DNA of 36,493 nt from Caldifarciminota bacterium (GTDB lineage: Bacteria; Hydrothermota; Tepidihabitantia; Tepidihabitantales; Tepidihabitantaceae). Every line of letters begins with the position of its first letter. Position 1 is the first letter of the stretch. The translations under genes and the position numbers were made by a program. The notes beneath the pieces were generated by a model that saw nothing but the letters and a program-made list of their open reading frames with translations, was not told where the DNA came from and did no database searches. Location of the stretch: the NCBI GenBank assembly GCA_030612625.1, contig JAUWNN010000004.1:1-36493 (forward strand), in the 5' to 3' direction. Below, in pieces: positions 1-7,513 of this stretch.

Positions 1-1
1 A

Positions 2-156
2 GGCTTGCGTGAAGCAGTTCGCGAAGCGATTTCCGAAGCGATGTGCCAGGCGTTTGTCGAAGCCGTTGCCGAAGCGCTGCAAGACAGGTTTGCCGACACC
101 TTTCAGGACACGATGAACGCTACAATGAAAGCTACAATGAAAGCTACAATGAATAC
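2..156. repeat. 12-bp-period degenerate tandem array (left)
   Basis: Twelve consecutive 12-base units and a partial thirteenth run without a single indel. Position 5 of the unit is T in all twelve, and early units end in GAA, later ones in GAC or GCT. The array is cut by the window start. Because 12 is a multiple of 3 it keeps an open frame (to base 190) with a hydrophobic residue at every fourth position, so it could be the tail of a repeat protein. I see no start or domain within the window and treat it as a repeat. Confidence 0.8.
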
Positions 157-222
157 ACGATTTTGTTCTGGATTTCGGGTTTCGGATTGAGAGCGGCTTG
201 GACGAGTGTGAAGCACGTTGCC

Positions 223-302
223 ATTAAGGGGGCATAATACCTAACTCGGTGCCGATGCCGGAGACGTGATTGATTGAATTGAGTATGTCCCCTTATCTTA
301 CG
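223..302. repeat. Short inverted-repeat pair (TTAAGGGG-type)
   Basis: A motif beginning TTAAGGGGGCATAATAC at 225 is answered in inverted orientation by TATGTCCCCTTAT at about 284-296, with a spacer of roughly 40 bases. A further inverted copy, TTAAGGGGACACAATACGT on the minus strand, lies at 36358-36376 near the other end of the window. The layout resembles a small non-autonomous element or REP-type pair; no transposase is visible in the window. Confidence 0.5.
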
Positions 303-359
303 TTCTCGCCAGTTCATCACAGTATGCTATAGTCAGACTGCTACGGGTGTCAAGCAGTT

Positions 360-443
360 CGGCTCACAGCTTACGGCTGACAGCTAACGGCCAATCGCTT
401 TCCGCCGACCGCTTTCCGCTAACCGCTGGCGGCTGAATCTGAG
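360..443. repeat. Degenerate heptamer (7/14-bp) run
   Basis: Six 14-base units follow one another exactly, each made of two related heptamers of the CGGCTNA / CAGCTNA type. The same family returns at 1240-1281 and, shorter, at 36325-36352. Period and degeneracy resemble the short tandemly repeated repetitive (STRR) heptamers known from cyanobacteria. The stretch 1-492 holds only this run, the 12-bp array and the inverted-repeat pair; I see no gene in it. Confidence 0.7.
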
Positions 444-492
444 AGATGTTTCCATCAGCGTCGACGTGACGGAGCGGCTCATAACGACCAGA

Positions 493-1068
493 CTACTTCT
501 CCTTCTTGCCCTTGAATCCAACGCCCAGGACTTTCGTGTGCTCAGGCGGCTGCATGAGCTGGCGCATCGCGGCCATGAGGGAACGGATACTGCGGTCGTG
601 AGTATCCAGTCGGCTCTCGAGTTCTGCAAGCTTGAGTGCCAGTTTCCGGTGGTCTGCCAGCATCCTCCGCATCCGGATGAACGCCCGGACTACAAAAACG
701 CTGACTTCAACAGCCCGCTTCGAGTTCAGCACGCTGGCAAGCATCACCACACCGTGTTCAGTGAAAGCACGCGGGGGGCTTGACGAATGTTTGAGCTTTG
801 ACAACCGGTCGCATTTTGCGACCAGTTCGTCCTTCTCCCCAAGCGTAAGCTGAAACATGAAGTCTTCCGGGAAACGGCTCCGGTTACGTTTCACTTGCTC
901 GTTGAGCCGTTTGGTGGTCACCCCGTAGAGCACCGCCAGGTCCGCACCCAGCATCACCCGCTGACCTCGAATTACCAGAATCGCCTGCTCGATTTGCTCC
1001 ACCGGAATCAGATAGCCACCGGTCTTTCTCGTTGACCTGCCGGGCTGCCTGGAGTCAGAACCTGACAC
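493..1068 (-). CDS. ORF6N-domain DNA-binding protein
   Basis: The N-terminal half matches the ORF6N domain: an IPVEQIEQAILVIRGQRVML-type opening, then LAVLYGV, LNEQVKRN, RFPEDFMFQL and FTEHGVVMLASVL. This family is common in phages and in chromosomal copies near mobile DNA and is thought to bind DNA. The C-terminus is helical and charged, ending in a lysine-rich tail. I chose the GTG at 1068 (191 residues) because GGAG sits 8 bases upstream; the frame stays open further out without an ATG. The upstream DNA holds three palindromes (1105-1186) that could be operators. The gene stands alone, and its target is unknown. Confidence 0.75.
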   Translation of the reverse strand: MSGSDSRQPGRSTRKTGGYLIPVEQIEQAILVIRGQRVMLGADLAVLYGVTTKRLNEQVKRNRSRFPEDFMFQLTLGEKDELVAKCDRLSKLKHSSSPPRAFTEHGVVMLASVLNSKRAVEVSVFVVRAFIRMRRMLADHRKLALKLAELESRLDTHDRSIRSLMAAMRQLMQPPEHTKVLGVGFKGKKEK

Positions 1069-1104
1069 TCGACTATCTCCTACCCATCCGACCCCGTCTG
1101 GTCT

Positions 1105-1186
1105 GCCATCGGATGGCCTGTCTGCGTGCCGTGCACAGGCAGGCAGTTTGTGCCGTCGGACGGTACCTTGTACCATCGAATGGCAC
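1105..1186. promoter_or_regulatory. Cluster of three palindromes upstream of the ORF6N gene
   Basis: GCCATCGGATGGC (1105-1117), GTGCCGTCGGACGGTAC (1150-1166) and GTACCATCGAATGGCAC (1170-1186) are each palindromic apart from the centre. The second and third are also inverted copies of each other. They lie 37-118 bases upstream of the chosen ORF6N start. They may be operators, but the core GCCGTCGGACGGC recurs at 32738-32750 and 36215-36227, so a dispersed repeat is equally possible. Confidence 0.45.
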
Positions 1187-1239
1187 CTTCCCAGGGGTCA
1201 GTCCCTTCGGTCATTCCGCTTCGCTCCAATCGGCTTCTT

Positions 1240-1281
1240 CGGCTAACAGCTCGCGGCTCACAGCTCTCGGCTGCTGTCGGC
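1240..1281. repeat. Heptamer run, second copy of the CGGCTNACAGCT family
   Basis: Three 14-base units of the same family as 360-443 lie between the DUF2283 gene and the palindrome cluster. They are preceded by a TTCGGTCATTCCG stretch resembling the dispersed repeats at 2046-2140. Confidence 0.6.
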
Positions 1282-1300
1282 CTCACGCTTGATGCCTGCC

Positions 1301-1525
1301 TCAGTCTTCGGACTCCAGGCTCTTGATGAGGCGCGCACGCAAACCGATGACCGTCAATCCGACGACCTCGCGGCGCGCCGGGTCGAAACGCAGAACCACG
1401 CCTTCGCCAATGTCAACGCCTTCTGCCGGCCGCGGTTCGCCGACCGCACAGTAGAGCACGTCGGCTTCTTCGTCGTAATCCCAGGACAGATTGGTCGGTT
1501 TCTCAAGAATCTTTACCGTTTCCAT
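1301..1525 (-). CDS. DUF2283 family protein
   Basis: This 74-residue protein has the DUF2283 pattern: a WDYDEEADVLYCAVGEP-like segment, GVDIGEGVVLRFD, and a VVGLTVIGLRARL-like end. The function of the family is unknown; members are often encoded beside small toxin-like or BrnT-like proteins. The ATG at 1525 lies inside the end of the upstream gene (overlap 1513-1525), so the two are translationally coupled. By position and size it could be the antidote half of a toxin-antitoxin-like pair; that is inference. Confidence 0.75.
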   Translation of the reverse strand: METVKILEKPTNLSWDYDEEADVLYCAVGEPRPAEGVDIGEGVVLRFDPARREVVGLTVIGLRARLIKSLESED

Positions 1526-1821
1526 ATCACTCTCCCCTTTGCGGACACTCGACCCGCCAAGTACGCTGTGAGCACAAACCCGTCATCAGGACCGGTCTCT
1601 CGATAGACGACCACGACATAGCGGCCCAATGGCAGTTCGGCATACTCGCGAATGGCAAGGAGTTCTTCATAGTCGCCTTGCTGAATTATATCCGGTTCTG
1701 AGACGGTTTCCAGAACTCGCTCGCGCCAGCCGGACACTTCGGGGTGGCGCGCTGCAATGTGGTTCCACCTTTCGTCGGTCAGCCGGATGGGAACACCACC
1801 ATGCGAACGCACTATCAGCAT
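1513..1821 (-). CDS. Small nuclease-like protein paired with DUF2283
   Basis: This 102-residue protein contains the order W-HIAARHPE, a helix, EPDII, then LGRYVVVVYRE and FVLTAYLAGR. That order is reminiscent of the phage Barnase-EndoU-ColicinE5/D-RelE-like (PBECR) nuclease fold: an HP motif in the first helix followed by beta strands with a late TAY. I cannot confirm catalytic residues, so the nuclease assignment is inference. It overlaps the DUF2283 start by 13 bases and would be translated first. A methyltransferase remnant lies just upstream, which fits a decayed defence or mobile region. Confidence 0.6.
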   Translation of the reverse strand: MLIVRSHGGVPIRLTDERWNHIAARHPEVSGWRERVLETVSEPDIIQQGDYEELLAIREYAELPLGRYVVVVYRETGPDDGFVLTAYLAGRVSAKGRVIWKR

Positions 1822-1835
1822 GGCTCAAGCCTCAT

Positions 1836-1958
1836 CTAGCACTTGGGATTGATCGTGACGCCAGCCCTTTTCTTGTGTCGTATTCCGGTGCATCCTTGCG
1901 GAATCTGCTCGCGCAGGACTCTGAGGTTGTCGCCGAAGTAGAACTCGTCGCAAGGCAT
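1836..1958 (-). pseudogene. 5' remnant of a site-specific DNA methyltransferase
   Basis: Reading from an ATG at 1958 gives 40 codons whose first part includes EFYFGDNLRVLREQIP. This is the opening of many type III-like or N4/N6 DNA methyltransferases (typically FGDNLxVLRExIPdesVDLIYLDPPF). The match stops before the catalytic DPPF motif and the frame ends with TAG at 1836. The rest of the gene is absent; heptamer-like DNA lies upstream and the nuclease-like/DUF2283 pair downstream. It looks like a truncated fragment, not a working enzyme. Confidence 0.5.
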
Positions 1959-2045
1959 CCGTGTTCCATCACCTGCAAGATAGGACGGGAGCGACCGCTT
2001 GTCAAACGTTACCGCTTACCGCGTGCCGCAAACGGCTGACGGCCA

Positions 2046-2140
2046 GAGATTGCCACGGCTTCGCCTCGGAATGACAAGGAGCGCAACAAGCGCAGAGAGA
2101 TTCTCACGGTCGCTACGCTCCCTCAGAATGACAAGGGCGG
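2046..2140. repeat. Two tandem copies of a dispersed ...CGGAATGACAAGG-type repeat
   Basis: Two related segments of about 40 bases follow each other. Each has GAGATT or AGATT, then CACGG, a TTCGC or TACGCTCC core, and AATGACAAGG. Similar intergenic repeats are widespread in uncultured bacterial genomes and create spurious ORFs. A related stretch occurs at about 1206-1230 and again, degraded, at 36135-36200. The remaining DNA from 1959 to 2393 holds no gene that I can support. Confidence 0.55.
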
Positions 2141-2393
2141 CGCTTGCGCTAGCGCTCAAGGTGACAAGCAGCATCTGCTGACCGCCAACAACCAGCAGCC
2201 GATGGCTGACGGCCAACGGCCAGCCGCAACGCGTCTGCTCATTGTTCTGAATCTTCGGCCATAGGCACATCAAACACATCGTGCCGAATCCTGAGAAGCT
2301 AATTCCTTGTGGTTTGGTGACTTACCTCAGAAGCCGGGTCTCAGGAGGCCCCGGAAAGTGAGTAGGGGAGTCACCCCCCTATTGAACTTCCAT

Positions 2394-2669
2394 CTCAGGC
2401 GGAATCTCAGTTCCAGGCTCAGGACCGAGGTCAGAATTCGGCTCAGTTCCTGGGTCAAAACCGAAGTCAGTTCGGATATCAGCCGGGATTTCAGTTGCTT
2501 AGTCAAATGCCGGGTCAGAATCGGACTCAAAACCGACCTCAACCTGAGCCTCACCTGCGAAGTCAGAATCCGGCTCAGCTCCCAACTCAGCTCCAGGTTC
2601 AGCTTCGGGCTCATTTCCGAACTCAGCCTCCAGTTCAGGCCCGGATTCAGAACCGGGCTCAGCTTCTGG
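2394..2669. repeat. 12-bp-period degenerate array, 23 units with invariant TCA
   Basis: Twenty-three exact 12-base units run with no indel. Bases 2-4 of the unit are TCA in all 23, base 5 is G in 17, and the last six bases vary. Degenerate units extend a little on both sides (2382-2393 and 2670-2705). The array leaves long open frames on both strands, with L/V/I/F at every fourth residue in one plus frame. The invariant triplet falls across codon boundaries of that frame, which argues for constraint at the DNA level or for simple descent by duplication. I do not call a gene here. Confidence 0.85.
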
Positions 2670-2757
2670 AGCTTCTTCCGAGCCCAACTGCAGGCCCAAA
2701 CGGAAATGGGTTACAGTCACCGACAGGCTTCTTGTTTCTGAATCCGACCCATGAATT

Positions 2758-2785
2758 GGGGATTTCTGATTGGGGATTTTGGATT
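2758..2785. repeat. Heptamer run (NNNGATT type)
   Basis: Four heptamers ending in GATT follow each other (GGGGATT, TCTGATT, GGGGATT, TTGGATT) directly upstream of the four-helix-bundle gene. A short unit of the same kind (GGATTTC, GGGTTTC, GGATTGA) lies near 169-189. Another heptamer run of AATCCGC type follows the gene at 3174-3212. Confidence 0.55.
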
Positions 2786-2817
2786 GACGGAACTGGGTTG
2801 TTCGATAGGATAGCCGC

Positions 2818-3171
2818 ATGGATGAGAATACGTTCAAGAGAAGGACCAAGGGACTCGGACTTCAAGCAATTCGGCTTGTGCGAGCACTACCCAGAACCCG
2901 GGCCGCTGATGTGATTGGCCGGCAGTTGCTGCGTTCGGCGACTTCTGTCGGAGCTAACTACCGCGCCTCCTGCCGGGCGAAATCAGTAAGGGACATGATT
3001 GCCAAGTTGGGGATTGTGGAAGAAGAGGCTGATGAATCGGTTTACTGGATGGAGTTACTGGTAGAAAGCGGTATCGTGCCGAAGAGGGAAGTTGATGAGC
3101 TCATAATAGAGGCTAGCGAGATACTCGCGATGGTTGTCGCGTCAATCAAAACTCTCAAGAAGCGCACGTAG
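2818..3171 (+). CDS. Four-helix bundle protein (23S rRNA intervening-sequence family)
   Basis: This 117-residue protein matches the small helical family first described from 23S rRNA intervening sequences. It has RRTKGLGLQAIRLVRALP in the first helix, IGRQLLRSATSVGANYRASC in the second, then AKLGIVEEEADESVYWMELL and a final helix ending in IKTLKKR. Members form four-helix bundles; some occur free-standing between unrelated genes and their cellular role is unclear. The ATG at 2818 has GGATAG just upstream. It is the only plus-strand gene in the window, converges on the long operon, and is framed by heptamer runs on both sides. Confidence 0.85.
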   Translation: MDENTFKRRTKGLGLQAIRLVRALPRTRAADVIGRQLLRSATSVGANYRASCRAKSVRDMIAKLGIVEEEADESVYWMELLVESGIVPKREVDELIIEASEILAMVVASIKTLKKRT

Positions 3172-3173
3172 CT

Positions 3174-3212
3174 AATCCGCAATCCAGAATTGGAAATCGC
3201 AAATCCACTGGT
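3174..3212. repeat. Heptamer run between convergent genes
   Basis: Five heptamers of the AATCCGC / AATCCAG / AATTGGA / AATCGCA type fill most of the 62-base gap between the four-helix-bundle gene and the end of the long operon. I see no convincing stem-loop terminator with a U-tract here, so where the 32-kb transcript ends is unclear. Confidence 0.5.
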
Positions 3213-3233
3213 TTCAGTCAATCGGCAGAACGG

Positions 3234-4136
3234 CTACTGCGGGCCTTTCCACACAAAAGCGCCGGTCTTGTCGACATAGCCCCAGTCCGGGCCGGTCTCG
3301 ACCCGGGCCAAGCCGTTGGTGAACATTCCGGCCCGGTCGAACTGCGGCTCGATTACCATCTCCCCGGCCTTGTTGATGAAGCCCCAGGAAGCATTCTCAT
3401 TTGCGACCGGTGCCAGGCCTTCGGAGAATCGGAACGCATCAGTGTACAGCGGTTCAATCACGACATTCCCGGCCTTGTCAACAAAGCCCCACATTCCGTT
3501 TACCCTTACCGGTGCCAGGCCTTCGGAGAATCCGTGGCTCCAGTCATACTGCGGCTCCACCACCCATTCTCCGGCAGTGTCAATAAAACCCCATTTGCCG
3601 CCCATCTCCACCACCGCGGCGCCCAGCTTATCTGAAAAACCTTCTACCCGGTAGAACTTGGGTTCGATGACCATCTTACCCGACTTGTCAATGAAGCCCC
3701 ATTTGCCGTCAACTTCCACATCAGCCAGGCCTTCGGAGAAGTCATATGCCATCTCGAACTGCGGCTCGATAACAGTTTTCCCGGAAACGTCGATATAGCC
3801 CCACTTGCCCTTTCGGCTCACCCTGACCAGCCCTTCGGAAAACCCCCCGGCGGCATCATACAACGTATCGATAACCATTGTGCCCGACTCATCAATGAAC
3901 CCCCATTTGCCGCCGGCAACTCCGCCAAGCGCAACCGGTGCCATTCCTTCAGAAAAACTCCCGGCCATGTCAAACTGAGGCTCGATAGCCACTTCTCCGT
4001 TCTGGTCAATGTACCCGCACTTGCCTTTTTCAACCAGCAGAAACAGACCGGCCTGACTCTCTGGCTCTTCAGGCTGAGACCAGGAAATACCGGCAAGCAC
4101 AGCCACACCGACTAAGCATCCAACAACTCTTTTCAT
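3234..4136 (-). CDS. Secreted WG-repeat protein
   Basis: This 300-residue protein starts at the ATG at 4136, set by AGGAGG five bases upstream. The first 20 or so residues form a signal peptide (MKRV, hydrophobic core VVGCLVGVAVLAGI). The mature part is built of about seven repeats of roughly 36 residues, each with a KWGFID or KWGYID core, then SGKMVIEPQF and GFSEGLA. This is the WG/KWG repeat family, thought to fold as beta-rich propeller-like or extended modules; its molecular role is unknown. It is the last gene of the run, 53 bases after the HdrA fusion, and the only exported product. Whether it is functionally linked is unknown. Confidence 0.85.
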   Translation of the reverse strand: MKRVVGCLVGVAVLAGISWSQPEEPESQAGLFLLVEKGKCGYIDQNGEVAIEPQFDMAGSFSEGMAPVALGGVAGGKWGFIDESGTMVIDTLYDAAGGFSEGLVRVSRKGKWGYIDVSGKTVIEPQFEMAYDFSEGLADVEVDGKWGFIDKSGKMVIEPKFYRVEGFSDKLGAAVVEMGGKWGFIDTAGEWVVEPQYDWSHGFSEGLAPVRVNGMWGFVDKAGNVVIEPLYTDAFRFSEGLAPVANENASWGFINKAGEMVIEPQFDRAGMFTNGLARVETGPDWGYVDKTGAFVWKGPQ

Positions 4137-4189
4137 ATCAGCCTCCTGCTGTTTCATATCCTTTACTCTATTCAGGACCAGCGCTTTGT

Positions 4190-7100
4190 CTAGATTGCTC
4201 TCAACGCGGCGTTCATCATTGCCGCGGTCTGCTCTGATTTGAACCCGAGATGGCTGATTGCACCGGCCGGGCATATTGCGGCGCAGTTCCCGCAACCTTT
4301 GCACAAAGCCTCGTTGATGTGGGACACAATCTTGGTCTCTATCGCAACGAGTTCCGGGGCATTGTACGGACAGGTGGCTACGCAGAGCCCGCAGCCCGCG
4401 CACACGTCCTCGTCCACTACCGAGGTTGTGGCGCTCGCCTCGTACGTATCCTTGGAAAGAATCGTACCGGCCCTTGCTGCCGCGGCTTTCGCCTGGGCGA
4501 TGGCTTCCGGGATGTTCTTGGGCGAATGTGCCATCCCGGCCAGGAATACGCCTTCGGTCGCGAAGTCAACCGGCCGCAGCTTGACGTGTGCTTCAAGGAA
4601 GAAGTTGTTCTCATTCAGCGGGACTTTGAGCATCTGGGAAATGTCTGCGGCATCTTCGTGCGGGACTATTGCCGGGGCAAGCACGACAAGGTCCGGATTC
4701 ACAACCAGATCGGTCTCCAGGAGATTATCCCTCATTCTTACCTTCAGCTTGTCGCCATCCTTATCGACGACCGGCTTCTGTTCCTCGTCGTACCTGACGA
4801 ATATCGCGCCGTTGTCGCGGGCACGCTGGTAGTGCTCTTCGAGGAAGCCGTAAGTCCGCATGTCCCGGTACAGCACGTAGATGTTCACTTTGGGACTGAG
4901 TTCTTTGAGCTTGAGCGCGTTCTTCACCGCTTCCTGGCAGCATACCCGCGAGCAGTAAGGATGTTCATTATCCCTTGACCCGACGCACTGGATCATCACG
5001 ACGTTCTTGAGCCTGGCCAGCTTGTGGGCCTGCGGGTCCTGCATCCGTTTCTCCAGTTCGGTCTGGGTGATTACCCGCTCGTCCTCGCCGTACAGGTACT
5101 CTTTGGGTCTGGATTCCTCGGCACCGGTCGCAACGATGACAATCCCGTGCTCGAAAGAAAAGGTCTGAGGATTCGAGGATTCTAGTTCACTTGAACCCTT
5201 GAACCCTTGAACCCTTGAACCCTTTGCCATTTCGATTGTCGTCTTATAGTCCCCGATATACCCTTCGACCTGCTCGATAGTCGCCGACTTGTACACCTTG
5301 ATTCTCGGGTGGTTCTCGATTTCCTGGACCATGGTCTCCAGGTGCTCCTGGATATCCTCGCCTTCAATCGTGTGGTACAGGTTTCTCAGGTTGCCACCCA
5401 GCTCACCCTCGCGCTCGACCAGTATCGCGTCGAACCCCTGGTCGGCAATCGACAAAGCGGCCGTCATCCCGGCCAGGCCCCCGCCAATTACAAGTCCTTT
5501 CTGGCACATCGGGAGCATGACTGAGTGCAGCGGCTCGAGCAACCCCGCTTTTGCCACCGCCATCTGAACCAGGGTCTTCGCCTTCACCGTGGCCTGCTCC
5601 GGCACGTGCCCGTGAATCCAGGAGCATTGGTCCCGGATATTCGCCATCTCAAACAGGCACGGGTTCAGGCCGGCTTCGCGCAGGGTCTCCTGGAAGAGCG
5701 GCTCATGGGTCCTGGGCGAGCAGGACGCAACTACCACCCGGTTGAGCCTCTGCTCCTCAATGATGCTGGTAATCTTCTGCTGGGTATCCTGGGAACAGGT
5801 AAACAGGTTGTTCTCGGCATAGACAACGCCGGGCAGTTCACGGGCGAATTCGACAACTCCGGGAACGTCCACCACGCTTCCGATGTTGATGCCGCAGTGA
5901 CAGACGAACACACCAATCCGCGGCGCCTCGCCCATGACATCCCTTTCCTCGGGGTACGTCTTGGGAACAATCGCGGTCCCCCGGGCCTCGGCTACCACGC
6001 CTTCGGCCGCAGCCGCGGCGCCCGATGCCTCCATTACGGTTTCCGGTATGTCCTTCGGGCCGCAGGCCGGACCGCACACGAATATCCCGGGCCGGCTCGT
6101 CTCAACCGGCGAAAAAGTCGAAGTCTTGAAGAACCGGTACTTGTTCAGCTTGACATCCAGCTTGTCGGCAAGAACCGCGTTGGCCTGCCTCGGTTCGAGT
6201 CCGACCGAGAGCACCACCATGTCGAACTCCTCGCACAACTGCCGCGGGTTGCTCTCCGTGGTGTAGTACACAAGCAGGTTCCCGGTCTCCGGAACCTCCA
6301 GGACCTTGCCGACTCGGGACCGGACGAACCGCACGCCATGCTGGTCCTTTGCCCGGTTGTAGAACGCGTCGAAATCCTTGCCATGGGCCCGGATGTCCAT
6401 GAAGAATATCGTCGGCTCGACCCCTTTGACGTGCTCCTTGGCGATAATCGCTTCCTTGATGGCGTACATGCAGCAGACCGACGAACAGTACTTCCGGTCT
6501 TCCATGTCGTCCCTGCTCCCGACGCACTGGATCCAGGCGATTCGCTTCGGGACTTTGCCGTCGTAAGGCCGCTGGACGTGGCCGGCAAAAGGCCCGGAAG
6601 CGGCCAGGATCCGCTCAAACTCGATGCTGGTCACGACGTTCCGGCACTTGCCGTACCCGAACTCGGATTTGAGCGAAGGGTTGAACTTCTCCGCACCATC
6701 GGCGACAATGACCGCCCCGACGTCGAAAGTAAGCTGCTGTTCTTTCTGGTCGAAGTCGATTGCGTCCGATTCGCAGAACTCCTTGCAGATCTGGCATTCG
6801 CCGGTCTGCAGGTGGATGCAATGCTCGGCATCAATCGTAGCGTAGTTCGGGACCGCCTGCGGGTAGGCAATGTATATCGCCGATCTCTCCACCAGGCCTT
6901 CGTCGAACTCGGACAGAATCGGAACCGGCTTGTTGTGCGTAATCTCCTCGCACTTGATGCACTTGGCCGGACACACGGAAAAGCACGCGCCACAGGTCTG
7001 GCATACGTCTGACTGGACGTCGAACGCCGGCTGCACCAGACGCTTGTCGCCTCTGCCGGTGAACCCGATTGCCCCTTTCCCCATTCGGTCCCGGCACACG

Positions 7101-7513
7101 CGGACGCAGAGCCCGCAGAGCAGGCAATCCTCGTTCTTCGGCTTGATCCTCGGCTTCCCGACCCCCATTTCCCCGGCAAGACGCTTGACCTCTTCGGAAT
7201 CCGGGCACCGCGCCAGCAGCAATTCCACCATGACCTTGCGGGTCTGCTTCACGCGCTGAGTGTCAGTCTCAACGACAAGCCCGTCCTGGGCCGGATAGGT
7301 ACATGATGCGTGAATGGCCGCCGGGCCGCCCTTCTGGCTCACTTCGACCAGGCAGAGCCGGCAGGCACCATAGGCCGGCAGCGCCTTGTGATAGCACAGG
7401 GTCGGTATCTTCACACCGACCTTGCCTGCCGCCTGGAGTATCGAACTGCCCTGTTCGACCTCGACCTGTTTGCCGTTGATTGTCAGGCTCACCATACTGT
7501 TTTCGTTGCTCAT
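4190..7513 (-). CDS. NuoG/HydA-like ferredoxin head fused to HdrA
   Basis: This 1107-residue fusion starts with a 2Fe-2S domain (C40, C51, C54, C71) and two 4Fe-4S motifs (C130-C140; C171-C181), as in NuoG and [FeFe]-hydrogenase heads. The His-Cys cluster is missing (LLLARCPDSEE replaces the usual LLxNHPxDC). From about residue 192 it is HdrA, entering after the first FAD-binding fold: residues 192-530 match the rest of a first flavin module. Residues 531-1107 are a complete second module: PRIGVFVCHCGIN domain, GGGLAG FAD motif at 677-682, and two C-terminal 4Fe-4S ferredoxins. Residues 764-785 are an octamer-repeat insert. No H-cluster motif is present. It likely passes electrons between NuoEF and the HdrA flavin. 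ATGA overlap with the upstream gene. Confidence 0.9.
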   Translation of the reverse strand: MSNENSMVSLTINGKQVEVEQGSSILQAAGKVGVKIPTLCYHKALPAYGACRLCLVEVSQKGGPAAIHASCTYPAQDGLVVETDTQRVKQTRKVMVELLLARCPDSEEVKRLAGEMGVGKPRIKPKNEDCLLCGLCVRVCRDRMGKGAIGFTGRGDKRLVQPAFDVQSDVCQTCGACFSVCPAKCIKCEEITHNKPVPILSEFDEGLVERSAIYIAYPQAVPNYATIDAEHCIHLQTGECQICKEFCESDAIDFDQKEQQLTFDVGAVIVADGAEKFNPSLKSEFGYGKCRNVVTSIEFERILAASGPFAGHVQRPYDGKVPKRIAWIQCVGSRDDMEDRKYCSSVCCMYAIKEAIIAKEHVKGVEPTIFFMDIRAHGKDFDAFYNRAKDQHGVRFVRSRVGKVLEVPETGNLLVYYTTESNPRQLCEEFDMVVLSVGLEPRQANAVLADKLDVKLNKYRFFKTSTFSPVETSRPGIFVCGPACGPKDIPETVMEASGAAAAAEGVVAEARGTAIVPKTYPEERDVMGEAPRIGVFVCHCGINIGSVVDVPGVVEFARELPGVVYAENNLFTCSQDTQQKITSIIEEQRLNRVVVASCSPRTHEPLFQETLREAGLNPCLFEMANIRDQCSWIHGHVPEQATVKAKTLVQMAVAKAGLLEPLHSVMLPMCQKGLVIGGGLAGMTAALSIADQGFDAILVEREGELGGNLRNLYHTIEGEDIQEHLETMVQEIENHPRIKVYKSATIEQVEGYIGDYKTTIEMAKGSRVQGFKGSSELESSNPQTFSFEHGIVIVATGAEESRPKEYLYGEDERVITQTELEKRMQDPQAHKLARLKNVVMIQCVGSRDNEHPYCSRVCCQEAVKNALKLKELSPKVNIYVLYRDMRTYGFLEEHYQRARDNGAIFVRYDEEQKPVVDKDGDKLKVRMRDNLLETDLVVNPDLVVLAPAIVPHEDAADISQMLKVPLNENNFFLEAHVKLRPVDFATEGVFLAGMAHSPKNIPEAIAQAKAAAARAGTILSKDTYEASATTSVVDEDVCAGCGLCVATCPYNAPELVAIETKIVSHINEALCKGCGNCAAICPAGAISHLGFKSEQTAAMMNAALRAI
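5173..5225. repeat. Octamer-repeat insert inside the HdrA fusion gene
   Basis: On the minus strand four copies of GGTTCAAG are followed by two copies of GAATCCTC. The insert is read in frame as GSRVQGFKGSS plus a serine-rich stretch, in a loop between HdrA beta strands. The unit is 8 bases, so a change of one unit would shift the frame of the host gene. The same octamers, in the same phase, occur in the PHP gene. Confidence 0.8.

Noticed and set aside
2307-2914. Protein genes over the 12-bp array on either strand
   Set aside because: Several frames are open at once simply because 12 is a multiple of three. No convincing start site exists and the conserved TCA does not respect codon boundaries.
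4137-4403. Longer N-terminus for the WG-repeat protein
   Set aside because: The extra residues overlap the HdrA fusion in antiphase. The internal ATG at 4136 has an ideal AGGAGG and begins a signal peptide.
5525-7012. Long plus-strand open frame of 495 codons opposite the HdrA fusion
   Set aside because: It is the antisense shadow of a well-conserved GC-rich gene, without domains or ribosome site. The same holds for other long plus-strand frames between 4200 and 34500.
4190-7513. Possible [FeFe]-hydrogenase
   Set aside because: The N-terminal head resembles HydA, but none of the H-cluster motifs (TSCCPxW, MPCxxKxxE, ExMxCxGGCxxG) is present; the rest is HdrA.
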